Virus record (IMG/VR): IMGVR_UViG_3300031578_012080
Span: 1 to 63,022 of that record
DNA length: 63,022 nucleotides
Direction: 5' to 3' (one strand)
Source: a virus
Made by a program: the position numbers and the translations under genes. Each line of letters opens with the position of its first letter. Positions within the stretch are counted from its first letter, which is position 1. Of this stretch, positions 43,202 to 53,900 are shown piece by piece. The notes below the pieces were generated by a model, which saw only the letters and a program-made list of their open reading frames with translations, was not told the origin of the DNA and did not search any database.

Positions 43202-46200
43202 TATTTAATTAATAGTTTTTCATTTAATCTAAAAATATCATAGTGAACTTGTCCTTCTGCTGCTTTATGAACACCTTTATTTCCTATTTGAATAAACAAA
43301 AACATTTCACGTGTTCCTCTATCAATTACCAACAATGGCATTATAAATTCTGCATTTGTTGGATCAGTTGTTGGGTCTTCAAATATAACTTCTAAAAATG
43401 GATTATCTAAAAATCCTCTTGAAGTTGTTTCAGGAGAAGCAGGCATTGTTATTTCAGATTCTTCCCATAATTTGCCACCACCATAGTATCCTAAAACTTC
43501 ATACGCAGCTTGTGTAATAATATCTGTATCAAATTTTAAAGTACCACAACTTCCTAATTCAACTTTTGAACCATCTCTTAGATAATCATCAAATGAACCA
43601 GGCAATCTTATTGAAAGTGGTGTATAATTAATATTTGAAGTTCCCAATGTAGTATTTGCAACAACCCCTCCGCCTGTTCCATTATTAAAGAAAAGTCCAT
43701 TTTGTCTTTTATATAACATTTCAATAGCTTTACTTCCTACATCTGAACCTTGATACGGTGAATATTTGTAAACCATTTTTAGTTGTGCGCTTCTATGTGC
43801 TGCTCCAAGATAGTCAACATCAAGCCAAAGTGGTGTTTCATCAGACATTGTATTAAAATACAATGCAATATCTGCATCTGATCCGGTACAATCAATAATA
43901 AAACCATTCACATCATATCCATCGCCACTACCATTCCTCACAGGTATTTCTCTTCCTGCCCATCTATAATGGGTTACTAATGCACCGCCTGGTATATCAT
44001 ATTGAACACCTGTCGTGTTGTTATATAATCTTACGTAAGTACCTTTTGTATCACCTGTTACATTATGATGTTCAAATACGGCACCATAATCACCAGGATC
44101 ACCAAGATTATTTATTAACAATTCTACTTCACTACCTGTAAACGCACCAGTTGGATCATATTTGAGGGATTCAAGTTCAGCAATATATTTATCCTCATGA
44201 ATGATGAAATAATTTTCAGTTACATCTAGATCACTGATCTGTAAATTTGTTTCTGATTTTGTTGCAACTTCTGTTCCACCAGTGGCAGCTGAATAAATAC
44301 CTTTTACATGTTGTAATGGAAAAGGAACATATAATGCTTTTGTACTAGCAGGACCCGCATCAATTGTTTCTACAGATAATAATCTTGTTCCACCATCTTT
44401 TGTTGAAGTCGTTTCAATAAGCGGACTAAAGAATAATTCCTTTCTTCCATTAATAATATCAATTTCTTTATAAACTTGAGTATCATCTTCATTTTCAAAA
44501 GGATGATTGAATAAAACGTTTTTATTCATCATAATATTCTCAAATGTTTCGCCTCTTAATACAGTTCCTGTAGAAAATGAAGCATGATCTACATATGAAA
44601 CTTTGTAAAAATCAATAGGAACACTTGTTAATCCTTGACCAGCAGGATAAGTTAGTGTATAATAAATCCAAACACTTTTCTGAGTTCCTAAAATAAAAGT
44701 TCCACTACCATTAAATGTAAACAAATAAGGATCAGCAAGAGTACCTGTACCTGACCAGGTTCCAGCAGTACTCATATTAGTTTTATTTTTATCTTCAGTA
44801 TAAATTTCAGGAGTACCATCAATTACTGTACCAGTTGGCAATTTAGTAGTTATTTGAACAGTAATTGTATTACCGGCTGCCCAATTTCCAGTACCACTAC
44901 TTCTATATGCATCAAGACTTGTATCAGTTGTATCATAAGCTACTTTTGCATATATAACTTCTTGATCAGTTTCAGTATCAGACCATACAGTTCTTTTTCC
45001 ACTTGTTCCTTCATTGCCTAAGAAATCTGTATAGCCATTAATATCAGAATCTGCAATTGAATCATACTGTAAAAAATTTGTTTTAGCTGAAGATAATGTT
45101 CCACTAAATAAACGATGAAGATTTTCTTCCATTATTTTATCGAGATTCACATCTGGAAAATTAACCTTAAAACGCATATCTAAAATATCATCAAAATCTA
45201 TTCCATCATTAAATTTGCCATCAGGTCTATCAGAAATTGTATCAGCTAAAACTGTTGCATTTTGTTGTTGATTTTCATATGCAGCAGAAGGATTTGCACC
45301 TGTATCGTTATAAGCTTGATTTCCCCTTCTAGATACTTTAAACATTGGAACGGCATAAGTATATCCATCAGCAGTTCCTAATGCAGTTCTTGAAGCTTCA
45401 TCACCTGCACCGGCTCTCCATAATCCAGGATCATTTAAAACAATATCCATATTTGTAAAATTATATCCTGACATTTGTGGATTAATAGCTGCTCCTTGAC
45501 CTTGAACATTTGCAGTATCATCAAATCCAGTAGAAAAAACATTTGTAAATGTTACTTCATCAACAACTCTTATTCTATATTGAAGCTGAATTCTTTGAGA
45601 TGTTTCAATTCCATCTTCTGATGGTTTTATTGTTGGATCAACAATATCATCAGGAAGATTTGTTCCACCATATTGTGTATTTCCATAAGCATAGATTTCT
45701 GTAAGAGACGGTTTATTCTGTGTTATTGGATTATTGTTAGGGTCTCTTGAACGAACTTGTGCATAGAATACTTCTAAAAATACAAAATCATTTCTTCCTT
45801 CTGTTGTTGCTGCTGAAAGTTCAATAGAATTCAATGAAGCATCAGTATAATTCACACCACCTACAATCATTGGCCAACCATTCACAATAATATTTGGCTT
45901 ATCAATATCTTTCTGATCAAGCGAAGAATAAAATTGAAATGTGTTTGCAATTGCTGAATTACCAATAGGAAATTTATTTCTTCCCATATTCAGCCAACCA
46001 CTTGGAATTTTTGAACTAACTAGGTTTCTTAACCATTCTGATCCAACATCATCCAATAAATTCCATTCTGAATCAAGTGCAGGTTTTCCTGTTCTCCAAA
46101 CTATATTGACCCAAAATCTGTTCTTTGCTTGTAAAGTTCTACTTACAACTTCTTCACTTGGAATATAACCTTTGTTATAATTTCTTGTACCTTCGTTCAT
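43201..46200 (-). CDS. large virion (tail) structural protein
   Basis: 999 aa from the ATG at 46200 (MNEGTRNYNKGYIPSEE), chosen because AGGAGG lies six bases upstream and the ATG overlaps the upstream stop (TAATG). The ATG at 46206 has no spacing from that site. The front (RFWVNIVWRTGKPALDSEWN, WLRNLVSSKIPSGWL) resembles front parts of large phage tail proteins that start with a dimer or trimer segment. The rest is beta-rich, with Gly/Thr/Asn stretches and no transmembrane or enzyme motif. It probably forms a tail or fibre component. The exact family is unknown. Confidence 0.65.
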   Translation of the reverse strand: MNEGTRNYNKGYIPSEEVVSRTLQAKNRFWVNIVWRTGKPALDSEWNLLDDVGSEWLRNLVSSKIPSGWLNMGRNKFPIGNSAIANTFQFYSSLDQKDIDKPNIIVNGWPMIVGGVNYTDASLNSIELSAATTEGRNDFVFLEVFYAQVRSRDPNNNPITQNKPSLTEIYAYGNTQYGGTNLPDDIVDPTIKPSEDGIETSQRIQLQYRIRVVDEVTFTNVFSTGFDDTANVQGQGAAINPQMSGYNFTNMDIVLNDPGLWRAGAGDEASRTALGTADGYTYAVPMFKVSRRGNQAYNDTGANPSAAYENQQQNATVLADTISDRPDGKFNDGIDFDDILDMRFKVNFPDVNLDKIMEENLHRLFSGTLSSAKTNFLQYDSIADSDINGYTDFLGNEGTSGKRTVWSDTETDQEVIYAKVAYDTTDTSLDAYRSSGTGNWAAGNTITVQITTKLPTGTVIDGTPEIYTEDKNKTNMSTAGTWSGTGTLADPYLFTFNGSGTFILGTQKSVWIYYTLTYPAGQGLTSVPIDFYKVSYVDHASFSTGTVLRGETFENIMMNKNVLFNHPFENEDDTQVYKEIDIINGRKELFFSPLIETTSTKDGGTRLLSVETIDAGPASTKALYVPFPLQHVKGIYSAATGGTEVATKSETNLQISDLDVTENYFIIHEDKYIAELESLKYDPTGAFTGSEVELLINNLGDPGDYGAVFEHHNVTGDTKGTYVRLYNNTTGVQYDIPGGALVTHYRWAGREIPVRNGSGDGYDVNGFIIDCTGSDADIALYFNTMSDETPLWLDVDYLGAAHRSAQLKMVYKYSPYQGSDVGSKAIEMLYKRQNGLFFNNGTGGGVVANTTLGTSNINYTPLSIRLPGSFDDYLRDGSKVELGSCGTLKFDTDIITQAAYEVLGYYGGGKLWEESEITMPASPETTSRGFLDNPFLEVIFEDPTTDPTNAEFIMPLLVIDRGTREMFLFIQIGNKGVHKAAEGQVHYDIFRLNEKLLIK

Positions 46201-46415
46201 TACCATCCTCCTAATTTATATTTTATTTCATCAAGGACAAATTTATTTATCTGAAATTGTAACTTACTATTAAAATTTAAATTTTCTGGTGGATATTCTT
46301 CTTGTAATTTTTTAAAAATTTTATCTCTTAAATCTAGATCATTTGCTACTCTTGAAGGAAGTAGATCCCAATTTAAAATTAAACTACCATCTTTAGATAT
46401 TGTCACTACTTTCAC
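46200..46415 (-). CDS. unknown about 71-aa protein
   Basis: The frame is open to an ATG at 46445, but that ATG lacks a ribosome site and overlaps the HTH gene by 20 bases. A GTG at 46415 (reading VKVVTISKDGSLILNWDLLP) has AAGG eight bases upstream and is preferred, giving about 71 aa. Beta strand then helices; no family recognised. Its stop overlaps the start of the 999-aa structural gene, so it is probably co-translated with it. Confidence 0.55.
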   Translation of the reverse strand: MKVVTISKDGSLILNWDLLPSRVANDLDLRDKIFKKLQEEYPPENLNFNSKLQFQINKFVLDEIKYKLGGW

Positions 46416-46425
46416 TTTACTATCC

Positions 46426-46752
46426 TTATTTAAATTGTGAAACATTCATTATGAATAAATTATTATTCTGAACTATGTCTCTTAATCTTTCTTCACCAAT
46501 CTCATTTCCCCATATTGTTTTTGAAAATTCAGTTAAAATCAACCAAATATCCTTTGATAGTTTTATAAATTTATCCTCTATATTTTTATCATCAAGTTCA
46601 AAATCATTTAATAAATTTATAAAATCTATTTCTGAATATCTATAATTTCCACCAACGGTTTTCTTAGGAAATATTTTTTTTTGTTTACACAACTTATATA
46701 AAGTTGGTCGTGAAATATTTAATCTTTTAGTTATATCTCCTGTCGTATACAT
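46426..46752 (-). CDS. MerR/excisionase-type helix-turn-helix regulator
   Basis: 108 aa. The N-terminus MYTTGDITKRLNISRPTLYK followed by LCKQKKIFPKKTVGGNYRYS is a classic winged MerR/HTH_17 DNA-binding segment. The rest is an acidic helical region without a recognised effector domain. It would regulate transcription and probably its own operon, because three direct repeats sit just upstream. It lies between a terminator and a structural gene, an unusual spot for a small regulator in a tail cluster. Confidence 0.78.
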   Translation of the reverse strand: MYTTGDITKRLNISRPTLYKLCKQKKIFPKKTVGGNYRYSEIDFINLLNDFELDDKNIEDKFIKLSKDIWLILTEFSKTIWGNEIGEERLRDIVQNNNLFIMNVSQFK

Positions 46753-46765
46753 CTTAATATTAATC

Positions 46766-46793
46766 CTTTTACAGTTTTTACTGATTTTTACTA
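46766..46793 (-). promoter_or_regulatory. three direct repeats upstream of the HTH gene, candidate operator
   Basis: Read on the minus strand, AGTAAAAATC, AGTAAAAACT and GTAAAAGG follow each other with a period of about ten bases, one helical turn, 14 to 40 bases upstream of the HTH gene start. This is the layout of a site bound on one DNA face. The A-rich repeats could also be a promoter UP-type tract or chance in AT-rich DNA. A TATAAA-like hexamer lies just upstream. Confidence 0.35.
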
Positions 46794-46810
46794 TATGGTT
46801 TTATAAAGAC

Positions 46811-46840
46811 AAAAGAAAAAGGCCTTCATAAGAAGGCCTT
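46811..46840 (-). terminator. rho-independent terminator
   Basis: AAGGCCTTC and GAAGGCCTT form a perfect nine-base stem with a four-base ATAA loop (46819-46840), GC-rich against AT-rich surroundings. On the minus strand the stem is followed at once by TTTTTCTTTT (46811-46820). It ends transcription coming from the 115-aa gene and the structural genes upstream, so the HTH gene must have its own promoter or read-through. Confidence 0.9.
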
Positions 46841-46868
46841 CATCCAAAAAGAGATATATTTTTTGTTA

Positions 46869-47216
46869 TTAAAATTTTACATCAAAACTCATACTACATG
46901 GATTTTTAAGTTTTTCATCTTCAGCCTTATCTTCTACAAATGACCAAAAAACTTTCAAATATCTTATCTTTTTTCCTATCCGTTTACTTAATCCACTTTT
47001 AATTTTTTTAAGATAATCATCTTCGTCAAAAATACCTGGAAAATTATCAGGATTTATAGTGAAATTAAAGTTAAAAGAAATCTTTTCTTGGTCTTTACCT
47101 TTTAAAACATTATCGATACCAAAACTGAAATCAATAAGACAATCTTTTACATCTGGAAAGATATCAGAAAGAAATTCTTTGATTCCTTTTATTATATTTG
47201 TGTCTGCCACTTTCAT
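46869..47216 (-). CDS. unknown 115-aa protein of the structural cluster
   Basis: 115 aa, starting MKVADTNIIKGIKEFLSDIF and ending in a beta-rich MSFDVKF. It mixes helices and strands with no recognised motif. It has a strong AAGGAGG site and a GC-rich hairpin leader upstream, and a terminator 30 bases after its end. It is the last gene of the transcript that covers the tail proteins to its right. Confidence 0.6.
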   Translation of the reverse strand: MKVADTNIIKGIKEFLSDIFPDVKDCLIDFSFGIDNVLKGKDQEKISFNFNFTINPDNFPGIFDEDDYLKKIKSGLSKRIGKKIRYLKVFWSFVEDKAEDEKLKNPCSMSFDVKF

Positions 47217-47237
47217 ATTTCCTCCTTACAGGAATAG

Positions 47238-47273
47238 TCGCCTGAAAGTCATCCGTTTTACCGGGAGAGGCGA
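47238..47273 (-). promoter_or_regulatory. GC-rich hairpin in the leader of the 115-aa gene
   Basis: TCGCCT (47238-47243) and AGGCGA (47268-47273) pair around a 24-base loop that can form a further short TCC/GGA pairing. The element stands out for its C/G content and lies 15 to 20 bases upstream of the ribosome site. No T-run follows on the minus strand, so it is more likely an RNA leader or processing element than a terminator. Confidence 0.4.
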
Positions 47274-47303
47274 TAATAAAATTAATTAATTATATATCTC
47301 TTT

Positions 47304-47852
47304 TTAAAATGTTAATCTCCATAAAATTGCCATTGTCATTGCGGTTGTCTTATTTAAGACAGGAAAATTTTTAACATTTACCATTGTTCCATCAGACGCA
47401 ATAGTTGCATCTTCACCACCAAAAAGACCCATTTCTACTAAAGGTCCATTGGCTTCACTTTCAAGAAACGTTGTGGTCAAATCAATGACATTTGTTCTTG
47501 TAAGTGTTGGATCACCGACATCATCAACATATGTTTTATCAGAAAATTCCTTTCTTGTTAATTCCGCAACAAGTTGAGTTTGACTTGCTGATTCTGCTGG
47601 TGGATTTTGTAAATCCCAACCAACACCACCTGTGCCAACTGCAAGAGTTAAAATTCCAGGAATTGTTGGTGATGCAGTTTCAATTGCCCATGAAGCTATC
47701 AAATCACTACAAATATCAACAATCAAATTATCATCATGATAATCAGGTGCTGAAAGAATCTTTTCTCTTGTGAGACCAATTCCCAATTTTATCCAAAGTT
47801 CTCCTTTGTAACGAAATTTAAATTTCTCTGATCCTGTTACAATCTTTTCCAT
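47304..47852 (-). CDS. phage virion structural protein (tail-fibre or head-fibre type)
   Basis: 182 aa. It has the form of small phage structural proteins of the LAVGTGGVGWD class: after a helical N-terminus come LTLAVGTGGVGWDLQNPP, TQLVAELTRKEFSDK, then ESEANGPLVEMGLFGGEDA and a closing MTMAILWRLTF beta strand. I know this arrangement from many uncharacterised tail-associated proteins. The start has AGGAGG six bases upstream. It is encoded between a short basic protein and the 115-aa protein. Confidence 0.6.
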   Translation of the reverse strand: MEKIVTGSEKFKFRYKGELWIKLGIGLTREKILSAPDYHDDNLIVDICSDLIASWAIETASPTIPGILTLAVGTGGVGWDLQNPPAESASQTQLVAELTRKEFSDKTYVDDVGDPTLTRTNVIDLTTTFLESEANGPLVEMGLFGGEDATIASDGTMVNVKNFPVLNKTTAMTMAILWRLTF

Positions 47853-47868
47853 GTATATCCTCCTGCTA

Positions 47869-47988
47869 TTAAAGATTTATTGTTTGTTTTTTTCCATTTT
47901 CCGTTATTATTATTTTAACATTGCTTTCTCTTATACCTTTATATTTATCGACATTTGGTTTTACCTTTTGTTTCTGCTTCTTTTTCAT
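47869..47988 (-). CDS. small basic 39-aa protein
   Basis: A short frame from an ATG at 47988 with AAGGAG seven bases upstream, starting MKKKQKQKVKPNVDKYKGIR and ending KKQTINL. The ribosome site overlaps the stop of the giant tail gene. The protein is strongly Lys-rich at the N-terminus. It could be a small virion or DNA-interacting peptide; no family is recognised. Confidence 0.55.
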   Translation of the reverse strand: MKKKQKQKVKPNVDKYKGIRESNVKIIITENGKKQTINL

Positions 47989-47999
47989 TTTAATCTCCT

Positions 48000-50900
48000 T
48001 TATGGTACAAGTACTATTGTCACATCCACATCTGGTCCTACACCATAAGGACCATTTAATATACCGGCATCCTTATCAACAGGGACATCTGGTACTAAAT
48101 AAAATCCTTTATAATGAGCAACAATTTGTCCTATTGTTTCTTCAACTTCTTCTATGTTTTCACTAAGAGCTACACCAACGTCTGGATTTGATTCTTCAAC
48201 CGAAGCATATGTATCACTGAATCCAACAGCAGGATACCACATATCAACACCCAGTAAACTACCAAGCAATACTCGTTCTTCTTCAATTGGTAAAGAACCA
48301 ACCAAAGGACTATATAATTTATTTAATATGAATATCTTTTTAAGATAATCACCAAACATAAATATAACAGTTGGACTATCAGTTGGTAGATCTTTTGTTT
48401 CTTGAAAAAATGAACCACCTAATAATAAATCTGTCCAATCATCAACTAGTTGGTCATACAAATCATCTAAATCATAATTCAGTGTTATCTCATGTCTTGG
48501 GCAATGTACATTATAACTTCTTGTATAATAATCATTAAAATATGAACCAACTTCTGGATCAAAATCACTTCCATCAACTCGATAATCATTTAATATGAAT
48601 CTATGACTACTGTTACATGGTGGAATTACATAATCATCAGATTTTACCCATTCAAATGTAACTTGTCTGAGTTGAGTACAAACATGAGCATGTAGTGGAC
48701 CTTCAAATTCAAATCCACCTAAATAATCATTTACATTAAAAGTATTGAAAATACTTTTTTCAGTTGGGTCGAAGTCACTTCCATCAACAGTGAAATCGTT
48801 AAGATAAAAAGTAATATGACGATATACATAGAATTCATTATAATAGTAAGTAATTTCAATTTGATCTCCATAATTTGGCGGTGCAGTTAATTTTACATAT
48901 CCTCTTGTTGGATCAAACTCATCAACGCTTACAGGTGTTCCATTTATAGTTACAACAAAATCTGTCAATTCAGCAATTTCAAATTCATCTTCTTTTATCC
49001 AAGGCTTAAAATATGTGAAGAAATCATCTTTTGTTGGCTCGCCTAAAAATTGATTTGAAACATTTTCTGTTATCTCTTGTATTTCTGCAGCATATTCTGA
49101 ACAATCTGTTCTCATATCTTCAGGATAAAGATTTTCAAAACCAACTTTATATCTATCACAAATTGCTGTGCTTGTTGTTTTAATTGCAACTTGCCATCCA
49201 TAAATATCTAAGATTGGTATTTTTCTTCCCCATTGGTCCAATATATAATCACCTTGTGGATCTTTTTCCCATTGTAGTTCACAAGCATTTTGAAAATAGA
49301 AATGTTCTGTCCAAATAAATCTTATTATGTAAAAAATATGTGAAGGTTTAACAACTGTCATAAATGCATTTATCTGTTCACTCATTAATGATAAATTTGA
49401 ATCAAGTGGTCCAGCACCTTCAACTAAAACATCAATTTTAACAATAAATTGCTCTGAAATATCAGCATCTTTGCTAAATACTGGCTCTCTTAATTGCACA
49501 TCATTTTCAACAAATAATTCTAATCCACGTTGCAATGATGTTTTCGTTGAACCTTCAAATAATATACTTATCAAAGCTAAAAGTAATTGTCTATAATCTT
49601 CTTGTGATATCACATTACTTGGAGGGATAGTTATTAAATATCCTAAATTTTGCCAAATTAATTTTGGATCCAGAATATCATAATCTAAATCATTTTGTGA
49701 TTTTTCTTCATCATATTCCAATCTTGCTTGTTCCATTGCATGAGATTTAAGATGACCATAAAATATAGTTGATGGTGATCTTGAATAACTACTACCCATA
49801 TTTTTGAATATGTCTTTAATATACTCAAGAGATTGATAATATTGGTCATTTCTTTTTTGAATAGCTCTTGATGCTGTTATATGAGTTGTAAATCTATATT
49901 CAAATGGAACCATTACATTTCCAACATGATCAATTGCATTAATAATAACTATTATTGATGCATTATGTTCAAATTGTCCTGTTGGTGTAGCAAAAACTAT
50001 ATAACCTCTATTTCTTTCAAAAAATGAAAAATTAAGATTATCTTCAAACAAGAATAAATCAAGTATTTGGGAAACAGTAATATCAAGATTGTTTTCATTT
50101 AAAAGATATTTACTTAGCTCTTGATTGTATTTTGAATTTATAATTTCTGCTTCATAGTCATCTAATCCATTAAGATAATCTGCAAGCTTTTTAATTGTAT
50201 TATAAGCATTATTACTTAAATTTAATTGTAGACTTATAATACTATTTATTTTGACAACAAAATTTACATTATCTATTGTTAGTCTTACATTAGTTGATGA
50301 CCCAGTGTATCTGAATCTTATAGTATCACGTGTTATTGGTTTATATATAACATTATTTATTTTAATCTGGACTGTTCTTATATTAACTCCAGATTGATTG
50401 TCATCAATATATGCAATAACATTAGTTTTTGTTGATACGTCAGTAGAATTTGGAGTAGGATAAAGTTCTCTAACTCTAGGTGCTTCAGTATCTGCTTGTA
50501 TAAAATTGAATATTACTTCATCAGCTATATTGCCTGCAATATCACTAACATTATAAATTCTGAGTACTTCTACATCCTCAAAATTTAAAACACCTTGAAT
50601 AGGACTTATTGTTATTTCATAATCTGTTGGATTTAATGGAACCCAAGAAAAATATGAAGAATTTTTAGTTTGAGAATATTCTATACCATTAACTTCAACT
50701 TTTATTGAACTTACATCAACACCTGAAAAATCATCACTTACTTTAAATTTAAATTCTGTTGTTGATTCTGTAATGACACCATCAGGTGGCTCAATATCAT
50801 AAATTACAGGTGGAATTAAATCAATTTTAACAATTTCTGTATTAACAGTTTCTATATTTCCAGCATTATCACGTGAAAAATATTTCAGGGTAAATGTGCC

Positions 50901-53900
50901 AGAACTATTAATATCAACATAATGTCCACTTGGTGATGCTATTGTTGGTGTTGAACCATCAATTGTGAAAAATGTTGTATCCCATCCTGAAGCTTCATCA
51001 TCAACAATAAAATTGATTCGTGTTGATGAAGTAAATCCACTTGGAGGAACATCAGTTGTTGTTACAGGTGGGGTTTTATCAAATTTTACAGTTGTTGTTT
51101 TTACTATTTCTTCGTTTCCAACATTATCAACTGCATAATACTCAATATCATATGCACCTTCAGGCATAAGAAATGGTGCAGTATATTCAACAAATAACAA
51201 ATCATCAGCTAATCTATAGTAAGTCTTGTCCACGCCTGAGTGAATATCAACTGGTACCAATGTTATTTGTACAGTTGGGCTAACAAACCAATCATCTTCT
51301 CCTGTTGGAGTTACAGGATTGGTAAAAAGTTGTGTTGTTGGTGCATCTCCATCAACAAAAACATGAAAGGCTGCTTCTTTAACTGCTTCAATATTTCCAG
51401 CAATATCGACTGAAAAATATTTTATAATAAATTCACCTGAATCATATAATATTATTTTACTATTGACAACAATAGGGGATAAAACTGTAGGTGTAGTACC
51501 ATTAATTGTGAAATATGTTCTATATAAACCTGATGTCACGTCAACTACACTAATATTTATTGTAACCGGACCCTGTCGCCATGATAAATCTACAACATCA
51601 TCAGTTGTTATAGGCGCAATTCTATCTAATTTAAATGGTAAATTAGAATATGCACTTGCTTTTTGATTTTCACCTGTTGTGGGTATAGAATTATTATCAT
51701 ATGCTCTTGCAAATATTGTATGTTCACCATCACCATATCCTGGAAAAATTGTACTTAATGGAGCAGGAATATCAAAAATAAATTTAACTTCTGTTGGTGA
51801 TATACTATCAAATTTTGTCAGATCATTTACAACAGTAATTGTTTTATTTAATGAAACCGAATCGTATCCAAGCTTTAAACTTTCAATTCCTACAAAATAT
51901 TCATAATCACTTAATATTTTATCTTTAATTTTATAATTTGCAATAAGAGAATGAGGTGCTTTTATATCACCAACATGTGATTCACTATTCGGATCGTCAC
52001 TTACAGCAAATCCTATAGTTTGACCTATACTCGTTGCTGTATCTGTACCAGTTGCCCATAATAATGTAAATGTTCCACCACCACCAACACGATTTGAAGA
52101 AAGTGTAAATTTACCAGTGCCACTATTAAAACTAATAGTATAATTTGATGCACCTACTGCTTCTAATTTTGATTCTATTTCATTTGCAAGAGTTGTACTT
52201 GTGTAAACACCTGCAGCTATAGTAGCAGTTAATTCAACAGCTACAGTTTCTTCAAAATTAATTTTATCATTTACACCTGTATTAATTCTATATTTCTGAT
52301 TAATAATGGTAATTGCACCATTTTCATCATTATAACTATAATCAATACCAAGATCTAACATTACATCTGGATCAGGTTCTGTGTCCCAAACTTCTAACGT
52401 ACCATCAATTATTGGAATATTCTGAATTACTGGATCAGTTGGATCAAGTACTTCTCCTACAAAATCTATTGCATCATGTATATTTCCAGCCATTAGAACT
52501 TCATCATAAAGTCCTAATCCTTTTTGCACACCTTTTATTGTATATTGTTCTTGTGAAATTGAAGAATGTGCAGCTATGACTTCTTTAAGAAATTTATTAT
52601 ATAATCTTATTCTTAAATAATCAGATTCATAAGAATCAAACCATGCAATATTAGAAGAAATATCATATCCTAATGTCTCACCTATTGATTCTCCACCTGT
52701 CCATAAAAATGTGATTGGAGAATAATCAGCTAAATAAGCAAGTGATCCTGTATTATCTGAAGTTATATCATATCCAATTATTTCACCAGCTGTTAGTGCT
52801 GTATTTGTTCCTGTTAACCATAACAAATTAAAAATATTACCGCCACCAGTGCCATCTGATGTGATAGTAAACTTATTTGTTCCAGTATCATAAGCTACTG
52901 TATATGTTGAAGCTCCAGCCAAATCCAATCTTGTCTTTATTTCTGTTTCAAGTTCAGTTGATGTATATTGTCCTGAATTTAAAGTAGCAGTTAACTCAAC
53001 AGCAGCAGTTTCTTCAAAATCAATCTTATCATTTACTCCAACAGAAACTTTAAATTTACTATTTATTGTAAATTTTTCACCATCACCATATTGATATTTT
53101 TCAATATCAGCTGTATATTCAAATAAATCTTTTACATTTTCAGCATTTAATTTCGTTGCAACTTCATCTTTTAAATCTGTTCCACTATATGTTCCAGCTG
53201 GTATTATAACATTGAAAATATCAGCTGATTCTTGGATTGATAATCTATCATTTTCACCTGAAATAATTTCATATGTTAATGGTCCAGGTACTGCTTCTTC
53301 TGATAATTTTATAGTTGTATCGTCAGTAGTTATTTCTACATGTAAACCAAAATCTTTATTATACCAACCATTTGTTCCAGTCTCAGATGGATCAGGAATA
53401 TAAGTTATATCAAGTTGAGGAATTCTTCTATCAATAATAATTGGAAATACTGCTTCTTTTACATCTTCAACATTTCCAGCATTATCAACTGAAAAATATT
53501 TTAATGTATATGTTCCATCTTCTATAAGAGTTACTGAATCACCAAATGCCGATTCTTGAGTTGGTGTTGAACCATCAGTTGTATAATAAGTTCTATATTT
53601 TAATGAAGCATTATCGGTAGCTCTGAAATTTATAGTAACAGGATGATCATGAATTAATGGTGCATTTACTGCTTCTAAAATTGTTCTATCTAATGTATTT
53701 AATGCTTGTGGTTCACCTGAAACATCAAAAGCATAATCAACATAAATATAATCACTAACTGATAAAGGAACTCCACCAAATATATAATCAATTTCAACAA
53801 CATCACCAACATCAATTGGATATTCACCTGATAATTTTAAATTACTTTTATTTGGAAATATTCCTATGACTGTATCAGGATGATTAAAATCAACCTCATA

